In this document: positions 18,031 to 26,424 of the stretch, one piece after another | Layout of the letters: each line of letters begins with the position of its first letter | Numbering within the stretch: position 1 is the first letter of the stretch | NCBI RefSeq assembly: GCF_013249015.1 | Contig: NZ_JABRPL010000003.1 | Coordinates: forward strand, 182,467-246,466 | Length of the DNA: 64,000 nucleotides | Direction: 5' to 3' | From: Rathayibacter agropyri | Lineage (GTDB): Bacteria; Actinomycetota; Actinomycetes; Actinomycetales; Microbacteriaceae | Program-made: the position numbers and the translations under genes | The notes under the pieces: generated by a model | The model's input: only the letters and a program-made list of their open reading frames with translations | Told to the model about the DNA's origin: nothing | Databases searched by the model: none

Positions 18031-18397
18031 CGTTTACGTAGGCACGCGCGGCCGCCATCACTTCGCGATAGCGACCTTCTGCCAGAGCTTCCGCAGGCGC
18101 CTCGTCCTCGAGCTGCGGGTTCATTCCCATGAACCAGGCACGCACAGTATGCGAACCCTCCGACGGCGCGAGGAGAGCGTAGATCTGGTAGGTGTTCCGA
18201 GCCCTCTGCTCATCATCGGCTCGGAGGCGCAACTGAGGGTTCTCTATCCAGCGACTGATGGTCCGCTCGTCCTTGCCAAAGATGAAGGCGACGACGGGCT
18301 TGCTCAGCACGTCGGCCAGTTGCCTGATGATGTCGTCCGGGCTGACTTCAAGCGCATCGACGTGAGCGCTCGTCCGCAGCGATTCCTGGGTCGACAT
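18023..18397 (-). CDS. Antitoxin of the Xre/MbcA/ParS type paired with the RES toxin
   Basis: 124 residues from the ATG at 18397, with a GGGAGG ribosome site at good distance; the longer open frame upstream crosses a tRNA gene and is not coding. A helix-turn-helix-like N-terminal part (DDIIRQLADVLSKPVVAFIF then GKDERTISRWIEN) is followed by a C-terminal region AWFMGMNPQLEDEAPAEALA ending in ARAYVNGG. The WFxGxNPxLxxxxPxxxL pattern is the hallmark of the MbcA/ParS/Xre antitoxin toxin-binding domain, though its C-terminal tail normally inserts in the RES active site. It probably also represses its own promoter upstream of 18397. Confidence 0.88.
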   Translation of the reverse strand: MSTQESLRTSAHVDALEVSPDDIIRQLADVLSKPVVAFIFGKDERTISRWIENPQLRLRADDEQRARNTYQIYALLAPSEGSHTVRAWFMGMNPQLEDEAPAEALAEGRYREVMAAARAYVNGG

Positions 18398-18583
18398 GAC
18401 CCTCCCTTCTCGATCGAACGTGGAGGTCATGTTTATGTCCTCGATCCGACCGCCCACTGTCCGTGATTTGTCATCGTACTCGCCCACCGACCCAACTCGT
18501 CGAGTACCGGAGACACCTCGGCGCGTCACGCCGGAACCGAGGCGCGCACGCCAACGACGACAGAGGCGGATGCGCAGGAGACG

Positions 18584-18621
18584 ACACGGCCCCCGATCGG
18601 AGATTCGATCGGGGGCCGTGT
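18584..18621. terminator. Terminator-like hairpin downstream of tRNA-Leu
   Basis: Perfect 16-bp stem (18584-18599 and 18606-18621) with loop GAGATT. It begins 18 bases beyond the tRNA-Leu 3' end on the minus strand, so it most likely terminates that transcript. No T tract follows, as is common in high-GC actinobacteria. Confidence 0.85.
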
Positions 18622-18638
18622 GCGGTTCTGACGAACCG

Positions 18639-18725
18639 TGGTGCGCGAGGGGGGAGTTGAACCCCCACGCCCTTTCGGGCACACGGACCTGAACCGTGCG
18701 CGTCTGCCTATTCCGCCACTCGCGC
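18639..18725 (-). tRNA. tRNA-Leu (CAG)
   Basis: Class II tRNA with a long variable arm. Acceptor arms GCGCGAG (18725-18719) and CTCGCGC (18649-18643) pair; the D-arm reads GTGGCGGAATAGGCAGAC; the anticodon stem-loop ACGGTTCAGGTCCGT gives CAG; the variable arm is GTGCCCGAAAGGGC; the T-arm is GGGGGTTCAACTCCCCC. The discriminator A at 18642 is followed by an encoded CCA (18641-18639). The 3' end faces the RES/Xre accessory patch. Confidence 0.95.
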
Positions 18726-19068
18726 TCACCAACGGCACCGAAGCGCCGACGAGAAATCGTAACATCCCCTGCGCAGGGATCGAACCTCGACCAGCGCGCA
18801 CGCCGGACGCCGCCGCGCACGCTGCTCCTCAAAATAGCCCGTGCCCGCGAGCATCCACCGCGCACCACCGCCGCCGCGGACCCAACACGCGCCCCCACCG
18901 CCCTTAACCCGCGAAACCACCGCCGAGGATCGCGTATCCAGACCATCCCAGTAACATGCCCGTAGCCGTGCGCGGCGCAGACCAGACAGGACAGCGGCAA
19001 CGGGCGCGCAGACATCTCGATCCGTGCGCGACCGCCGAGAAGGCGACGAACCGGAAGATCGGAAGACT
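18726..19068. other. Intergenic region upstream of the fhaA operon
   Basis: About 340 bases between the 5' end of tRNA-Leu and fhaA, transcribed divergently. It must contain the tRNA-Leu promoter (minus) and the promoter of the fhaA-pknB operon (plus). I see no clear -35/-10 pair, repeat or RNA structure. Confidence 0.45.
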
Positions 19069-19812
19069 GTGGGCATACTGGACAACTTCGAGAAGGGACT
19101 CGAGCGCGTCGTCAACGGCGCTTTCGCGAGGACCTTCAAGTCGGGTTTGCAACCGGTCGAGCTCGCTTCCGCGCTCCGCCGCGAGCTCGACACCACTGCC
19201 GCTGTGGTCAGCCGTGACCGCATCCTCGTCCCCAACAGCCTGCTCCTGCGGATGTCCGCGACGGATCTCGAGCGGATGCAGCGGCTCGGCTCAACCCTGA
19301 TCGACGAGCTCACCACCCTCGCCACCGAGCACGCCACCAAGCAGGGCTACCGCTTTCCCGGTCCAATCGACATCTCGCTCGCCGCAGATGCGTCGCTCAG
19401 CGACGGCATGGTCGAGGTCGACTCCCGCAGTGTCAAGGGCACGGTTACCTACATGCCGGTCCTCGACATCGCTGGGACACGCCACCCGATCACCAAAGCG
19501 CGCACCGTGATCGGCCGTGGCAGCGACGCCGACATCACCGTGGACGACTCGGGCACCTCGCGCAAACACGTCGAGATCCTCTGGGATGGCTCGCGAGCTC
19601 AGGTGCACGACCTCGGCTCGACCAACGGCTCGAAGCTTGACGGCCGCCCCGTCACTCAGGCGCCCCTCGCCCCCGAGCAGACCATCACGATCGGGCGCAC
19701 GTCCATCGTCTACCGCGTCGTACAGGGCGCCGCGCCCGCGCGCACCGACCGCCCGTCGTCCGGCAGGAGCGCCGGCCGCGGCTCCGAGGGATTCTGGGAC
19801 GACCGGTTATGA
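19069..19812 (+). CDS. fhaA: FhaA, DUF3662 and FHA domain protein
   Basis: 247 residues from the GTG at 19069, preceded by GGAAG; the family starts GILDNFEKGLERVVNGAFAR. The DUF3662 (FhaA N-terminal) domain covers about 1-125. An FHA domain covers about 150-225: TVIGRGSDADITVDDSGTSR, KHVEILWDG, then VHDLGSTNGSKLDG, with phosphothreonine-binding R, S and N residues present. The linker seen between the two domains in mycobacterial FhaA is much shorter here. FhaA binds phosphorylated proteins and regulates peptidoglycan synthesis. First gene of the operon running through pknB; its stop overlaps fhaB (ATGA). Confidence 0.92.
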   Translation: MGILDNFEKGLERVVNGAFARTFKSGLQPVELASALRRELDTTAAVVSRDRILVPNSLLLRMSATDLERMQRLGSTLIDELTTLATEHATKQGYRFPGPIDISLAADASLSDGMVEVDSRSVKGTVTYMPVLDIAGTRHPITKARTVIGRGSDADITVDDSGTSRKHVEILWDGSRAQVHDLGSTNGSKLDGRPVTQAPLAPEQTITIGRTSIVYRVVQGAAPARTDRPSSGRSAGRGSEGFWDDRL

Positions 19813-20390
19813 GCGAGCTCACTCTTTTCCTCTTACGCATCGCGTTCCTCGCGCTGCTGTGGTTCTTCGTGTTCGGCATCGTCTACGCCCTCCGCTCGGA
19901 CCTGTTCGGGCAGCGCGTGCGCAAGCTCCCACCCGGAGGGGCGCCCGAGGCGCCGTTCGTCACTGCGGCGCAGCCCATCGTCGCGGCGGCCCCTGCTCCG
20001 GCGCAGCCGTCCGCTCCCGCCCAGCCGTCCGCCCCGTCGGCCCGCCGCACTCGCGAGACGGAGCGCACCGATTCCGGAGGCGTCGCGACGGTCCACACCG
20101 CTCAGCGCCTGGTCATCACGTCGGGTCCCAAGCGCGGCACAGAGCTCCCGCTGACCGGTGAGCCCCTGACCATCGGCCGCTCCTCCGAGTCGACCCTGGT
20201 GATCCGCGACGACTACACCTCGACGCACCACGCCCGCCTGCTCCTCTGGAACGACGAATGGATGATCCAGGACCTCGACTCCACCAACGGCACGTTCCTC
20301 GACGGCCGCCGCGTCGGCGCTCCCACGAAGGTCCCATTGAGCACTCCCGTCAAGGTCGGCACGACCACATTCGAACTGCGGCGGTCATAG
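19809..20390 (+). CDS. fhaB: FhaB/FipA-type membrane-anchored FHA protein
   Basis: 193 residues. One N-terminal membrane helix (LFLLRIAFLALLWFFVFGIVY) is followed by a basic stretch and an alanine/proline-rich linker (about 45-85), then an FHA domain (about 100-190: LTIGRSSESTLVIRDDYTST, HHARLLLWNDEWMIQDLDST, NGTFLDGRRV). In relatives the protein recruits phosphorylated partners at the septum and is a PknA/PknB substrate. ATGA overlap with fhaA; pstP begins 3 bases after its stop. Confidence 0.92.
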   Translation: MSELTLFLLRIAFLALLWFFVFGIVYALRSDLFGQRVRKLPPGGAPEAPFVTAAQPIVAAAPAPAQPSAPAQPSAPSARRTRETERTDSGGVATVHTAQRLVITSGPKRGTELPLTGEPLTIGRSSESTLVIRDDYTSTHHARLLLWNDEWMIQDLDSTNGTFLDGRRVGAPTKVPLSTPVKVGTTTFELRRS

Positions 20391-20393
20391 CGC

Positions 20394-21686
20394 GTGGCTC
20401 TTTCTCCGCAGAGCGGATCCGGCACCGGCGCGGTGCGCGAGAGCGCTGCCGTCTCGCACGTCGGCCGGATCCGCTCCAACAACCAGGACTCCGGCTACGC
20501 AGGCCGGCAGCTCTTCGTCGTCGCCGACGGCATGGGCGGTCACGCGGGAGGAGACGTCGCCTCCTCCATCGCCATCAAGCGGATCGCCGACGCCGACCGT
20601 CCCTACGCTTCCACGTACGAGGCCGAGGCCGAGCTCAAGCGCACGCTGCTCGCCGCCAACACCCTGCTCGCCGACGCCGTGGTCGACCATCCCGAGCTCA
20701 CCGGCATGGGCACTACGGTCAGCGCGATCGCCCGTGTGGGCGACTCGGTTGCGATTGCGCACATCGGCGACTCGCGCATCTACGTGCTGCGCGACGGAAA
20801 GCTCGAGCAGGTCACCACCGACCACACCTTCGTGCAACGCCTGGTCGACTCCGGCCGCATTACGGAGGAGGAGGCGATGACGCACCCGCGCCGCTCCGTT
20901 CTGATGCGGGTGCTCGGCGACGTGCACACGAATCCCGAGATCGACACTCTGACGCTCGAGACGGAGCCGCACGACCGCTGGCTGATCTGCTCCGACGGCC
21001 TCTCCGGCGTCGTTCCGCACGACGAGATTCTGAAGGAACTGAGTCGCGACGAGACCGCCCAGCAGGTCGCCGACCGCCTAATCCGCGACAGCCTCTCGCG
21101 CGGCGCTCCCGATAACGTCACGGTCGTCATCCTCGACATCCCGGGCGACGGTGACACCGCGCAAATCCTGGCCCCGAGCGAGGACCCGGTGATCGTCGGT
21201 TCCGCCGCGTCACCGACCCCGCTGAGCACGGACGACTCGCAGAGCCGCGCGCGCATCCCGGGGCTCCGTCTGCACACCCGGGTTCCCGCCGCGCAGGGGC
21301 CCACCCACTTCGAGCCCGCGTCCGAGGACTACCTCGACGAGCTGATCGAGGAGGATCGCCGCCGGCACCTGCGCCGCCGCATCACCTGGCTGGTCGGCCT
21401 CTCGCTCGTGCTGATCGTCGGGTTCCTCGGTCTGCTTTTTGCCTACGACTGGACACAGTCGCGCTTCTACGTGGGCACCGACGGCAACACCGTGATCATC
21501 TACCAGGGCATCCAGCAGTCGGTCGGCCCGCTCTCGCTCTCGGAGGTGAGGGAGGACACGGGCATCCCCCTCGGCTCGCTCCGCACCTACGACGTCGAGC
21601 AGCTCGAGCAGACCATCAGTGCCGACTCCTACCCCGCCGCGGTCGACATCGTCACGCGCCTCACGGATGCGAACGGAGCACCATGA
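20394..21686 (+). CDS. pstP: PstP, PP2C-family Ser/Thr protein phosphatase
   Basis: 430 residues from a GTG. The PP2C catalytic domain covers about 15-255 with the metal-binding motifs RSNNQDSGYA, VVADGMGGHAGGDVAS, GMGTTVSAI, AHIGDSRIYVLRDG, ICSDGLSGVV and DNVTVVILDI. A linker is followed by one membrane helix (ITWLVGLSLVLIVGFLGLLF, about 325-347) and an extracytoplasmic domain of about 80 residues. It dephosphorylates the PknA/PknB kinases and their targets. The four-base overlap with rodA (ATGA) couples it to the elongation machinery. Confidence 0.94.
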   Translation: MALSPQSGSGTGAVRESAAVSHVGRIRSNNQDSGYAGRQLFVVADGMGGHAGGDVASSIAIKRIADADRPYASTYEAEAELKRTLLAANTLLADAVVDHPELTGMGTTVSAIARVGDSVAIAHIGDSRIYVLRDGKLEQVTTDHTFVQRLVDSGRITEEEAMTHPRRSVLMRVLGDVHTNPEIDTLTLETEPHDRWLICSDGLSGVVPHDEILKELSRDETAQQVADRLIRDSLSRGAPDNVTVVILDIPGDGDTAQILAPSEDPVIVGSAASPTPLSTDDSQSRARIPGLRLHTRVPAAQGPTHFEPASEDYLDELIEEDRRRHLRRRITWLVGLSLVLIVGFLGLLFAYDWTQSRFYVGTDGNTVIIYQGIQQSVGPLSLSEVREDTGIPLGSLRTYDVEQLEQTISADSYPAAVDIVTRLTDANGAP

Positions 21687-23059
21687 CGGACGTCACCACC
21701 GCCCGCCCCACCGCCGAGCGGCAGGGCTTCTTCCGGCAGAAGCTGCGCAACCTCGAGCTGTTGCTGCTGATCGGCGCCTGCCTGATCGACGCCGGTGCGA
21801 TCGTGCTCGTGCAGCTCGGTGCCCTGGGAGCCGTCGACGCCACCCTCGTCTCACTCGGCGTCGGCCTGTCGGTGCTCGTGCTCGCGGTGCACGTCGTGCT
21901 GCGGTTCGTCGCTCCCGCCGCCGACCCCTTCCTGCTGCCGATCGCCACGGTCCTGAACGGTTTGGGCGTCGCCGAGATCTACCGGATCGACATCGCGGAT
22001 GGAGTGACCGGCTGGGAGTCCGTCGCCGTGCGCCAGATCTTCTGGAGCGCTCTGGCGGTCGTCGCCGCGATCGTGGTGCTGCTGGTCATCCGCAACTACC
22101 GCACGCTCTTCCGCTACACCTACGTCGCCGGTTTTGCCGCGATCGTGCTGCTCCTGCTGCCCCTGCTCCCGGTTATCGGCCGCGAGGTCAGCGGCGCGCG
22201 AGTGTGGATCGGCATCGGCGACGTCGCGAGCTTCCAGCCGGGCGAGATCGCGAAGATCGCCGTCGCCATCTTCTTCGCCGGCTACCTCGTCCGCAATCGC
22301 GACTCCCTCTCGATGGTCGGCCGCACGGTGCTCGGGATGCGCTTCCCACGGCTGCGCGATCTCGGGCCGATCCTCGTCGTCTGGGCCATCACCATGGGCG
22401 TCATCGTCTTCCAGCGCGATCTCGGCACCGCCCTGCTCTACTTCGGCCTGTTCCTGGTCATGCTCTATGTGGCGACCGGACGCACCAGCTGGGTTGTGAT
22501 CGGCGTCGGCCTGTTCCTCGGCGGCGCGCTCCTCGCCAGCCAGACCCTCGACTATGTCGGCAACCGCTTCGCGAACTGGCTCACGCCGTTCACGCCCGAG
22601 CGCTACGCGGCCGATCCGGGAGGCAGCTACCAGCTTGTGCAGGGCCTGTTCGGTCTCGCACACGGCGGCCTTCTTGGCACGGGCCTCGGCCAGGGGATGC
22701 CGGATCTCACTCCGGTGCCGCAATCCGACTACATCATTGCCAGCCTCGGCGAGGAGCTCGGGCTCGCGGGCCTGTTCGCAATCTTCGGCCTCTACCTCCT
22801 GCTGGTGTCCCGAGGGTTCCGGATCGGCTTCGCCGGGCAGGACGACTTCGGGCGCCTCCTGGGAGTCGGCCTCTCGTTCGTGGTCGCCCTGCAGTGCTTC
22901 ATCGTGATCGGAGGCGTCACGCGCGTCATCCCGTTGACCGGCCTCACCACGCCATTCCTGGCGGCCGGCGGCTCCTCCCTCGTGGCGAACTGGATGATCG
23001 TGGCGGTCCTGCTCCGCCTGTCCGACACAGTCCGCAGTCAGCCTCGTTTGGTGGTGTGA
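21683..23059 (+). CDS. rodA: RodA/FtsW-type SEDS peptidoglycan glycosyltransferase
   Basis: 458 residues with about twelve membrane segments. SEDS hallmarks are present: SGARVWIGIGDVASFQPGEI, FQRDLGTALLYFGLFLVML, then YQLVQGLFGLAHGGLLGTGLG, SDYIIASLGEELGLAG and GLTTPFLAAGGSSLVANW. SEDS proteins polymerise lipid II glycan strands together with a class B penicillin-binding protein, here the neighbouring PbpA. The ATG overlaps the pstP stop, and pbpA starts 7 bases after its stop. Confidence 0.95.
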   Translation: MTDVTTARPTAERQGFFRQKLRNLELLLLIGACLIDAGAIVLVQLGALGAVDATLVSLGVGLSVLVLAVHVVLRFVAPAADPFLLPIATVLNGLGVAEIYRIDIADGVTGWESVAVRQIFWSALAVVAAIVVLLVIRNYRTLFRYTYVAGFAAIVLLLLPLLPVIGREVSGARVWIGIGDVASFQPGEIAKIAVAIFFAGYLVRNRDSLSMVGRTVLGMRFPRLRDLGPILVVWAITMGVIVFQRDLGTALLYFGLFLVMLYVATGRTSWVVIGVGLFLGGALLASQTLDYVGNRFANWLTPFTPERYAADPGGSYQLVQGLFGLAHGGLLGTGLGQGMPDLTPVPQSDYIIASLGEELGLAGLFAIFGLYLLLVSRGFRIGFAGQDDFGRLLGVGLSFVVALQCFIVIGGVTRVIPLTGLTTPFLAAGGSSLVANWMIVAVLLRLSDTVRSQPRLVV

Positions 23060-23066
23060 TCCGTCG

Positions 23067-24521
23067 ATGAACCGAGAATTGAAACGCGTGAGCTTCGTCG
23101 TGCTGGCGATGTTCGTCGCCCTCTTCGTGTCCACGACCACGATCCAGATGGTCCAGGCCGACGCTCTCAATGACGACGGCCGCAACACGCGGACCCTCTA
23201 CGAAAGCTTCTCGACCGAACGGGGCGCTATCCTGGTTGGCGGCCAGCCCATCGCCTCCTCGACACCGACGGGCGATCTGTACAAGTTCCAGCGCCAGTAC
23301 GCGAACGGCCCGCTCTACTCCGCCGTGACCGGGTACTTCACCCTGAACCAGGGCACCACGGGGATCGAGCGTTCGGAGAACGACTACCTCTCCGGCACCT
23401 CGAACTCGCAATTCTTCGACAAGATCAACAACCTCGTCTCGGGCCAGGACCCGAAGGGCGCGTCGGTCGAGCTCTCGATCGACCCGGTGGCCCAGCAGGC
23501 CGCCTTCGATGCCCTCGGCAACTACACCGGAGCGGTCGTCGTCACCCAGCCGGCGACCGGCCGGGTCCTCGCGATGGTCTCCAAGCCCACCTTCGACCCC
23601 ACAGCCCTCGCGTCCCACGACGCGGACGCCGTCCTCGACGCCTACCGTTCGCTGAACGACGACTCCTCCGAGCCGCTCATCAACCGCGCCATCGGCGGCT
23701 CGCTCAATCCGCCCGGCTCCGTGTTCAAGCTCGTCGTCGCCTCTGCGGCGCTCGAGTCCGGGCGTTTCACGCCCGACTCCCGCTTCCCGAACGCCCAGTC
23801 GTTCACGCTTCCCGGGTCCAGTTCGCAGGTGACGAACTCCGGTGGCGGGCTGTGCGGCTCGGGAGACACGGTCACGCTCGCGACCGCGGTCTCGCTCTCG
23901 TGCAACGTCCCGATGGCCGAGATGGGCGTGCAGCTGGGCGCCGACGCCATCCGCTCGCAGGCCGAGAAGTTCGGCTTCGACACCGAACTCGAGATCCCGA
24001 TGTCGGTCGAGACGAGCACATATCCGACGACCACCGACGACGCTCAGACGGCGCTCACCGCCTTCGGGCAGTACGAAGTGAAGGCGACGCCGCTCCAGAT
24101 CGCGATGGTCTCGGCCGCGATCGCGAACGGTGGCGAGGTGATGCAGCCGAACCTGATCGACGCGATCCGCTCGCAGGACCTGAGCGTGCTGCAGAAGTTC
24201 CAGGAGAAGCCGCTCGGCCGGGCCATCAGCACCGAGACCGCGAGCGCCGTCAAGGCGATGATGGTCGCCAGTGTCCAGGGCGGCGCGGCGACGAATGCAA
24301 CAATAGGTGGCGTCACTGTGGCCGGGAAGACCGGTACCGCCGAGAACGGCCCGGACGACCCGTACACCCTCTGGTTTACCGGCTTCGCGCCTGCGGACGA
24401 CCCGCAGTACGCCATCACCGTGCTCGTGGAGAACGGTGGCGGGCTCGGCCAGACCGGGTACGGCAACCTGATCGCCGCACCCATTGGACAAAAGGTATTA
24501 GAGGCGGTGCTGAACAAATGA
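23067..24521 (+). CDS. pbpA: PbpA, class B penicillin-binding protein (transpeptidase)
   Basis: 484 residues. One N-terminal membrane anchor (VSFVVLAMFVALFVSTTTIQ) leads to a short dimerisation region and a transpeptidase domain from about residue 150. Active-site motifs are SVFK (in NPPGSVFKLVVASAAL), SCN (in SLSCNVPMAEMG) and KTG (in VAGKTGTAE). It cross-links peptidoglycan outside the membrane and is the presumed partner of the adjacent SEDS protein. Its stop overlaps the pknA start (ATGA). Confidence 0.95.
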   Translation: MNRELKRVSFVVLAMFVALFVSTTTIQMVQADALNDDGRNTRTLYESFSTERGAILVGGQPIASSTPTGDLYKFQRQYANGPLYSAVTGYFTLNQGTTGIERSENDYLSGTSNSQFFDKINNLVSGQDPKGASVELSIDPVAQQAAFDALGNYTGAVVVTQPATGRVLAMVSKPTFDPTALASHDADAVLDAYRSLNDDSSEPLINRAIGGSLNPPGSVFKLVVASAALESGRFTPDSRFPNAQSFTLPGSSSQVTNSGGGLCGSGDTVTLATAVSLSCNVPMAEMGVQLGADAIRSQAEKFGFDTELEIPMSVETSTYPTTTDDAQTALTAFGQYEVKATPLQIAMVSAAIANGGEVMQPNLIDAIRSQDLSVLQKFQEKPLGRAISTETASAVKAMMVASVQGGAATNATIGGVTVAGKTGTAENGPDDPYTLWFTGFAPADDPQYAITVLVENGGGLGQTGYGNLIAAPIGQKVLEAVLNK

Positions 24522-26278
24522 GACCCACAACAGGGCTCACCTTCGGGGGACGCTACGAACTGCAGTCCCGGATCGCCATCGGCGGCATGGGAGAGGTGTG
24601 GAAGGCGACCGATCTCGTCATCGGCCGCACGATAGCGATCAAGATTCTGAAGGACGAGTACCTCGGCGACCCCGGGTTCCTCGAGCGTTTCCGCGCCGAG
24701 GCCCGGCACGCCGCGCTCGTCAACCACGAGGGCATCGCCAACGTCTACGACTACGGCGAGGAGGACGGCTCGGCCTACCTGGTCATGGAACTCGTCCCCG
24801 GCGAGGCGTTGTCGACCGTTCTTGAGCGCGAACGCGTCCTGTCCACCGACAAGGTGCTCGACATCGTCGCGCAGACCGCCCTGGCCCTGCACGCCGCACA
24901 CGCCGCGGGCCTCGTGCACCGCGACGTGAAGCCCGGCAACCTGCTCATCACTCCCGACGGCCGTGTCAAGATCACCGACTTCGGCATTGCGCGCATCGCC
25001 GACCAGGTACCGCTGACCGCGACCGGCCAGGTCATGGGTACCGTCCAGTACCTCTCGCCGGAGCAGGCCAGCGGCCAGCCCGCCTCCCCCGCGACCGACA
25101 TCTACTCGCTGGGCATCGTCGCGTACGAGTGCCTGGCCGGGAGGCGCCCCTTCACCGGCGAGTCGCAAGTCGCAATCGCCATGGCGCAGATCAACGACAC
25201 TCCGCCGGAGCTGCCGGTCACCGTCGCCGAGCCCGTGCGCAACCTCGTCTACTCGTGTATTGCCAAGAAGCCGGCCGACCGGCCTGCCACCGCGGCGCAC
25301 CTCGCGCGGGCTGCCCAGGCGCTGCGCTCCGGAGACGTGCGGGGAGCGACACTCGCCGTCCCCTCGGTCATCGGTGACCCGCCGGCGACCCAGGCGACCA
25401 CGGTCCTGCCCTCGAACCAGGGCGCGACCCAGGCCACGACCGTCCTGCCGTCGAACTCGATGACGAACCCCGCCACGACTCCGTTCGCCGCCGTCGACGA
25501 CATGCTCCCCGCCGACGAGCCGCGCAAGCGCAGTCCCTGGACCTGGCCGCTGGTCGCTCTGATCGTCATCCTCGCCGTCGTCATCGCGGGCACGATCTTC
25601 GCGCTGACCACCGGAGGCGGTTCACCGGCGCAGCCCACGCCGAGCGCCACGCGCAGCGCCACCCCGTCGCCGAGTCCTTCGCCGACTCCGACCCCCTCGG
25701 TGACGCCCACGTCGAACACCGTCGTCATTACCAAGAGCGACTACGTCGGTCGCCCGTTCGGCGAGGTCGAGACGGCGCTCGATCGGTTGGGCATGGGAGT
25801 GCGCCGCACCGACGGCCCGAGCGCTCCGACGGCCGAGAAGGTCGGGACCGTCGAGGATGTGAACCCCACCGCCAATGTGATCAAGGGGACCACGATCGAC
25901 GTCTCTGTCTATACCGAGGTGGCCAAGCCCGACGCACCCACTGCCGTGCCCACGCTGACGCCGGCCGCCTCGAGCGTCCAGGCCGGCGCGGCGTTCACCG
26001 TGACGTGGAGCAATTACAACCAGTGCCCGAGCGGAACCTCCGTGTCCGGTTACCGCGTCGCGGCCAGCGGTGACGGCGCGACCGTCGAAAGTGCGAACCC
26101 GTCGACCGCGACGACCGCGACCATCCGGTCGGGATCGGCTGCGGGAACGATCGCCGTCACCTACACGGTGCTCTGCGGTCAGGCGGAGTCGGGTGCCTCG
26201 CCGACGCTGAACGTCACGGTCGCCCCGACCCCGACCCCGACCGCGACGACGTCGCCCACTGCCACGACCACGGGATAG
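24518..26278 (+). CDS. pknA: PknA-like membrane Ser/Thr protein kinase with one PASTA domain
   Basis: 586 residues from the ATG at 24518. Kinase domain about 12-270: GGMGEVW, catalytic K42, HRDVKPGN (134-141), DFG at 154 and the VMGTVQYLSPEQ activation segment. The juxtamembrane linker carries a duplicated QATTVLPSN motif. One membrane helix lies at about 343-364. Outside are a Thr/Pro-rich spacer, one PASTA-like repeat (SDYVGRPFGEVETALDRLGM onward) and a further region with two cysteines that looks like an Ig or fibronectin-type beta domain, ending in a TPTPTATT tail. It phosphorylates wall-synthesis and division proteins. Confidence 0.92.
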   Translation: MRPTTGLTFGGRYELQSRIAIGGMGEVWKATDLVIGRTIAIKILKDEYLGDPGFLERFRAEARHAALVNHEGIANVYDYGEEDGSAYLVMELVPGEALSTVLERERVLSTDKVLDIVAQTALALHAAHAAGLVHRDVKPGNLLITPDGRVKITDFGIARIADQVPLTATGQVMGTVQYLSPEQASGQPASPATDIYSLGIVAYECLAGRRPFTGESQVAIAMAQINDTPPELPVTVAEPVRNLVYSCIAKKPADRPATAAHLARAAQALRSGDVRGATLAVPSVIGDPPATQATTVLPSNQGATQATTVLPSNSMTNPATTPFAAVDDMLPADEPRKRSPWTWPLVALIVILAVVIAGTIFALTTGGGSPAQPTPSATRSATPSPSPSPTPTPSVTPTSNTVVITKSDYVGRPFGEVETALDRLGMGVRRTDGPSAPTAEKVGTVEDVNPTANVIKGTTIDVSVYTEVAKPDAPTAVPTLTPAASSVQAGAAFTVTWSNYNQCPSGTSVSGYRVAASGDGATVESANPSTATTATIRSGSAAGTIAVTYTVLCGQAESGASPTLNVTVAPTPTPTATTSPTATTTG

Positions 26279-26424
26279 CCGCTCCTCGCGGGCGGTACGC
26301 CGTGTCTCCCGCCGCGGATCGAGACCCCCGTCCCGCCCGCGGTGAACGTCCGGGGGCCCGAAGGTACACTTGCCTCGGCTCCCTCGGGGCCGTGCCACAC
26401 GGAAGTACAGGCGGGAGCGTGCGC

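Noticed and set aside
18398-19015. Extended antitoxin reading frame upstream to 19015
   Set aside because: It runs through the tRNA-Leu gene and its terminator; the ATG at 18397 has the proper ribosome site.
23852-24517. Upstream extension of the pknA frame through pbpA
   Set aside because: It is the +1 shadow of pbpA; the ATGA overlap at 24518 sets the pknA start.
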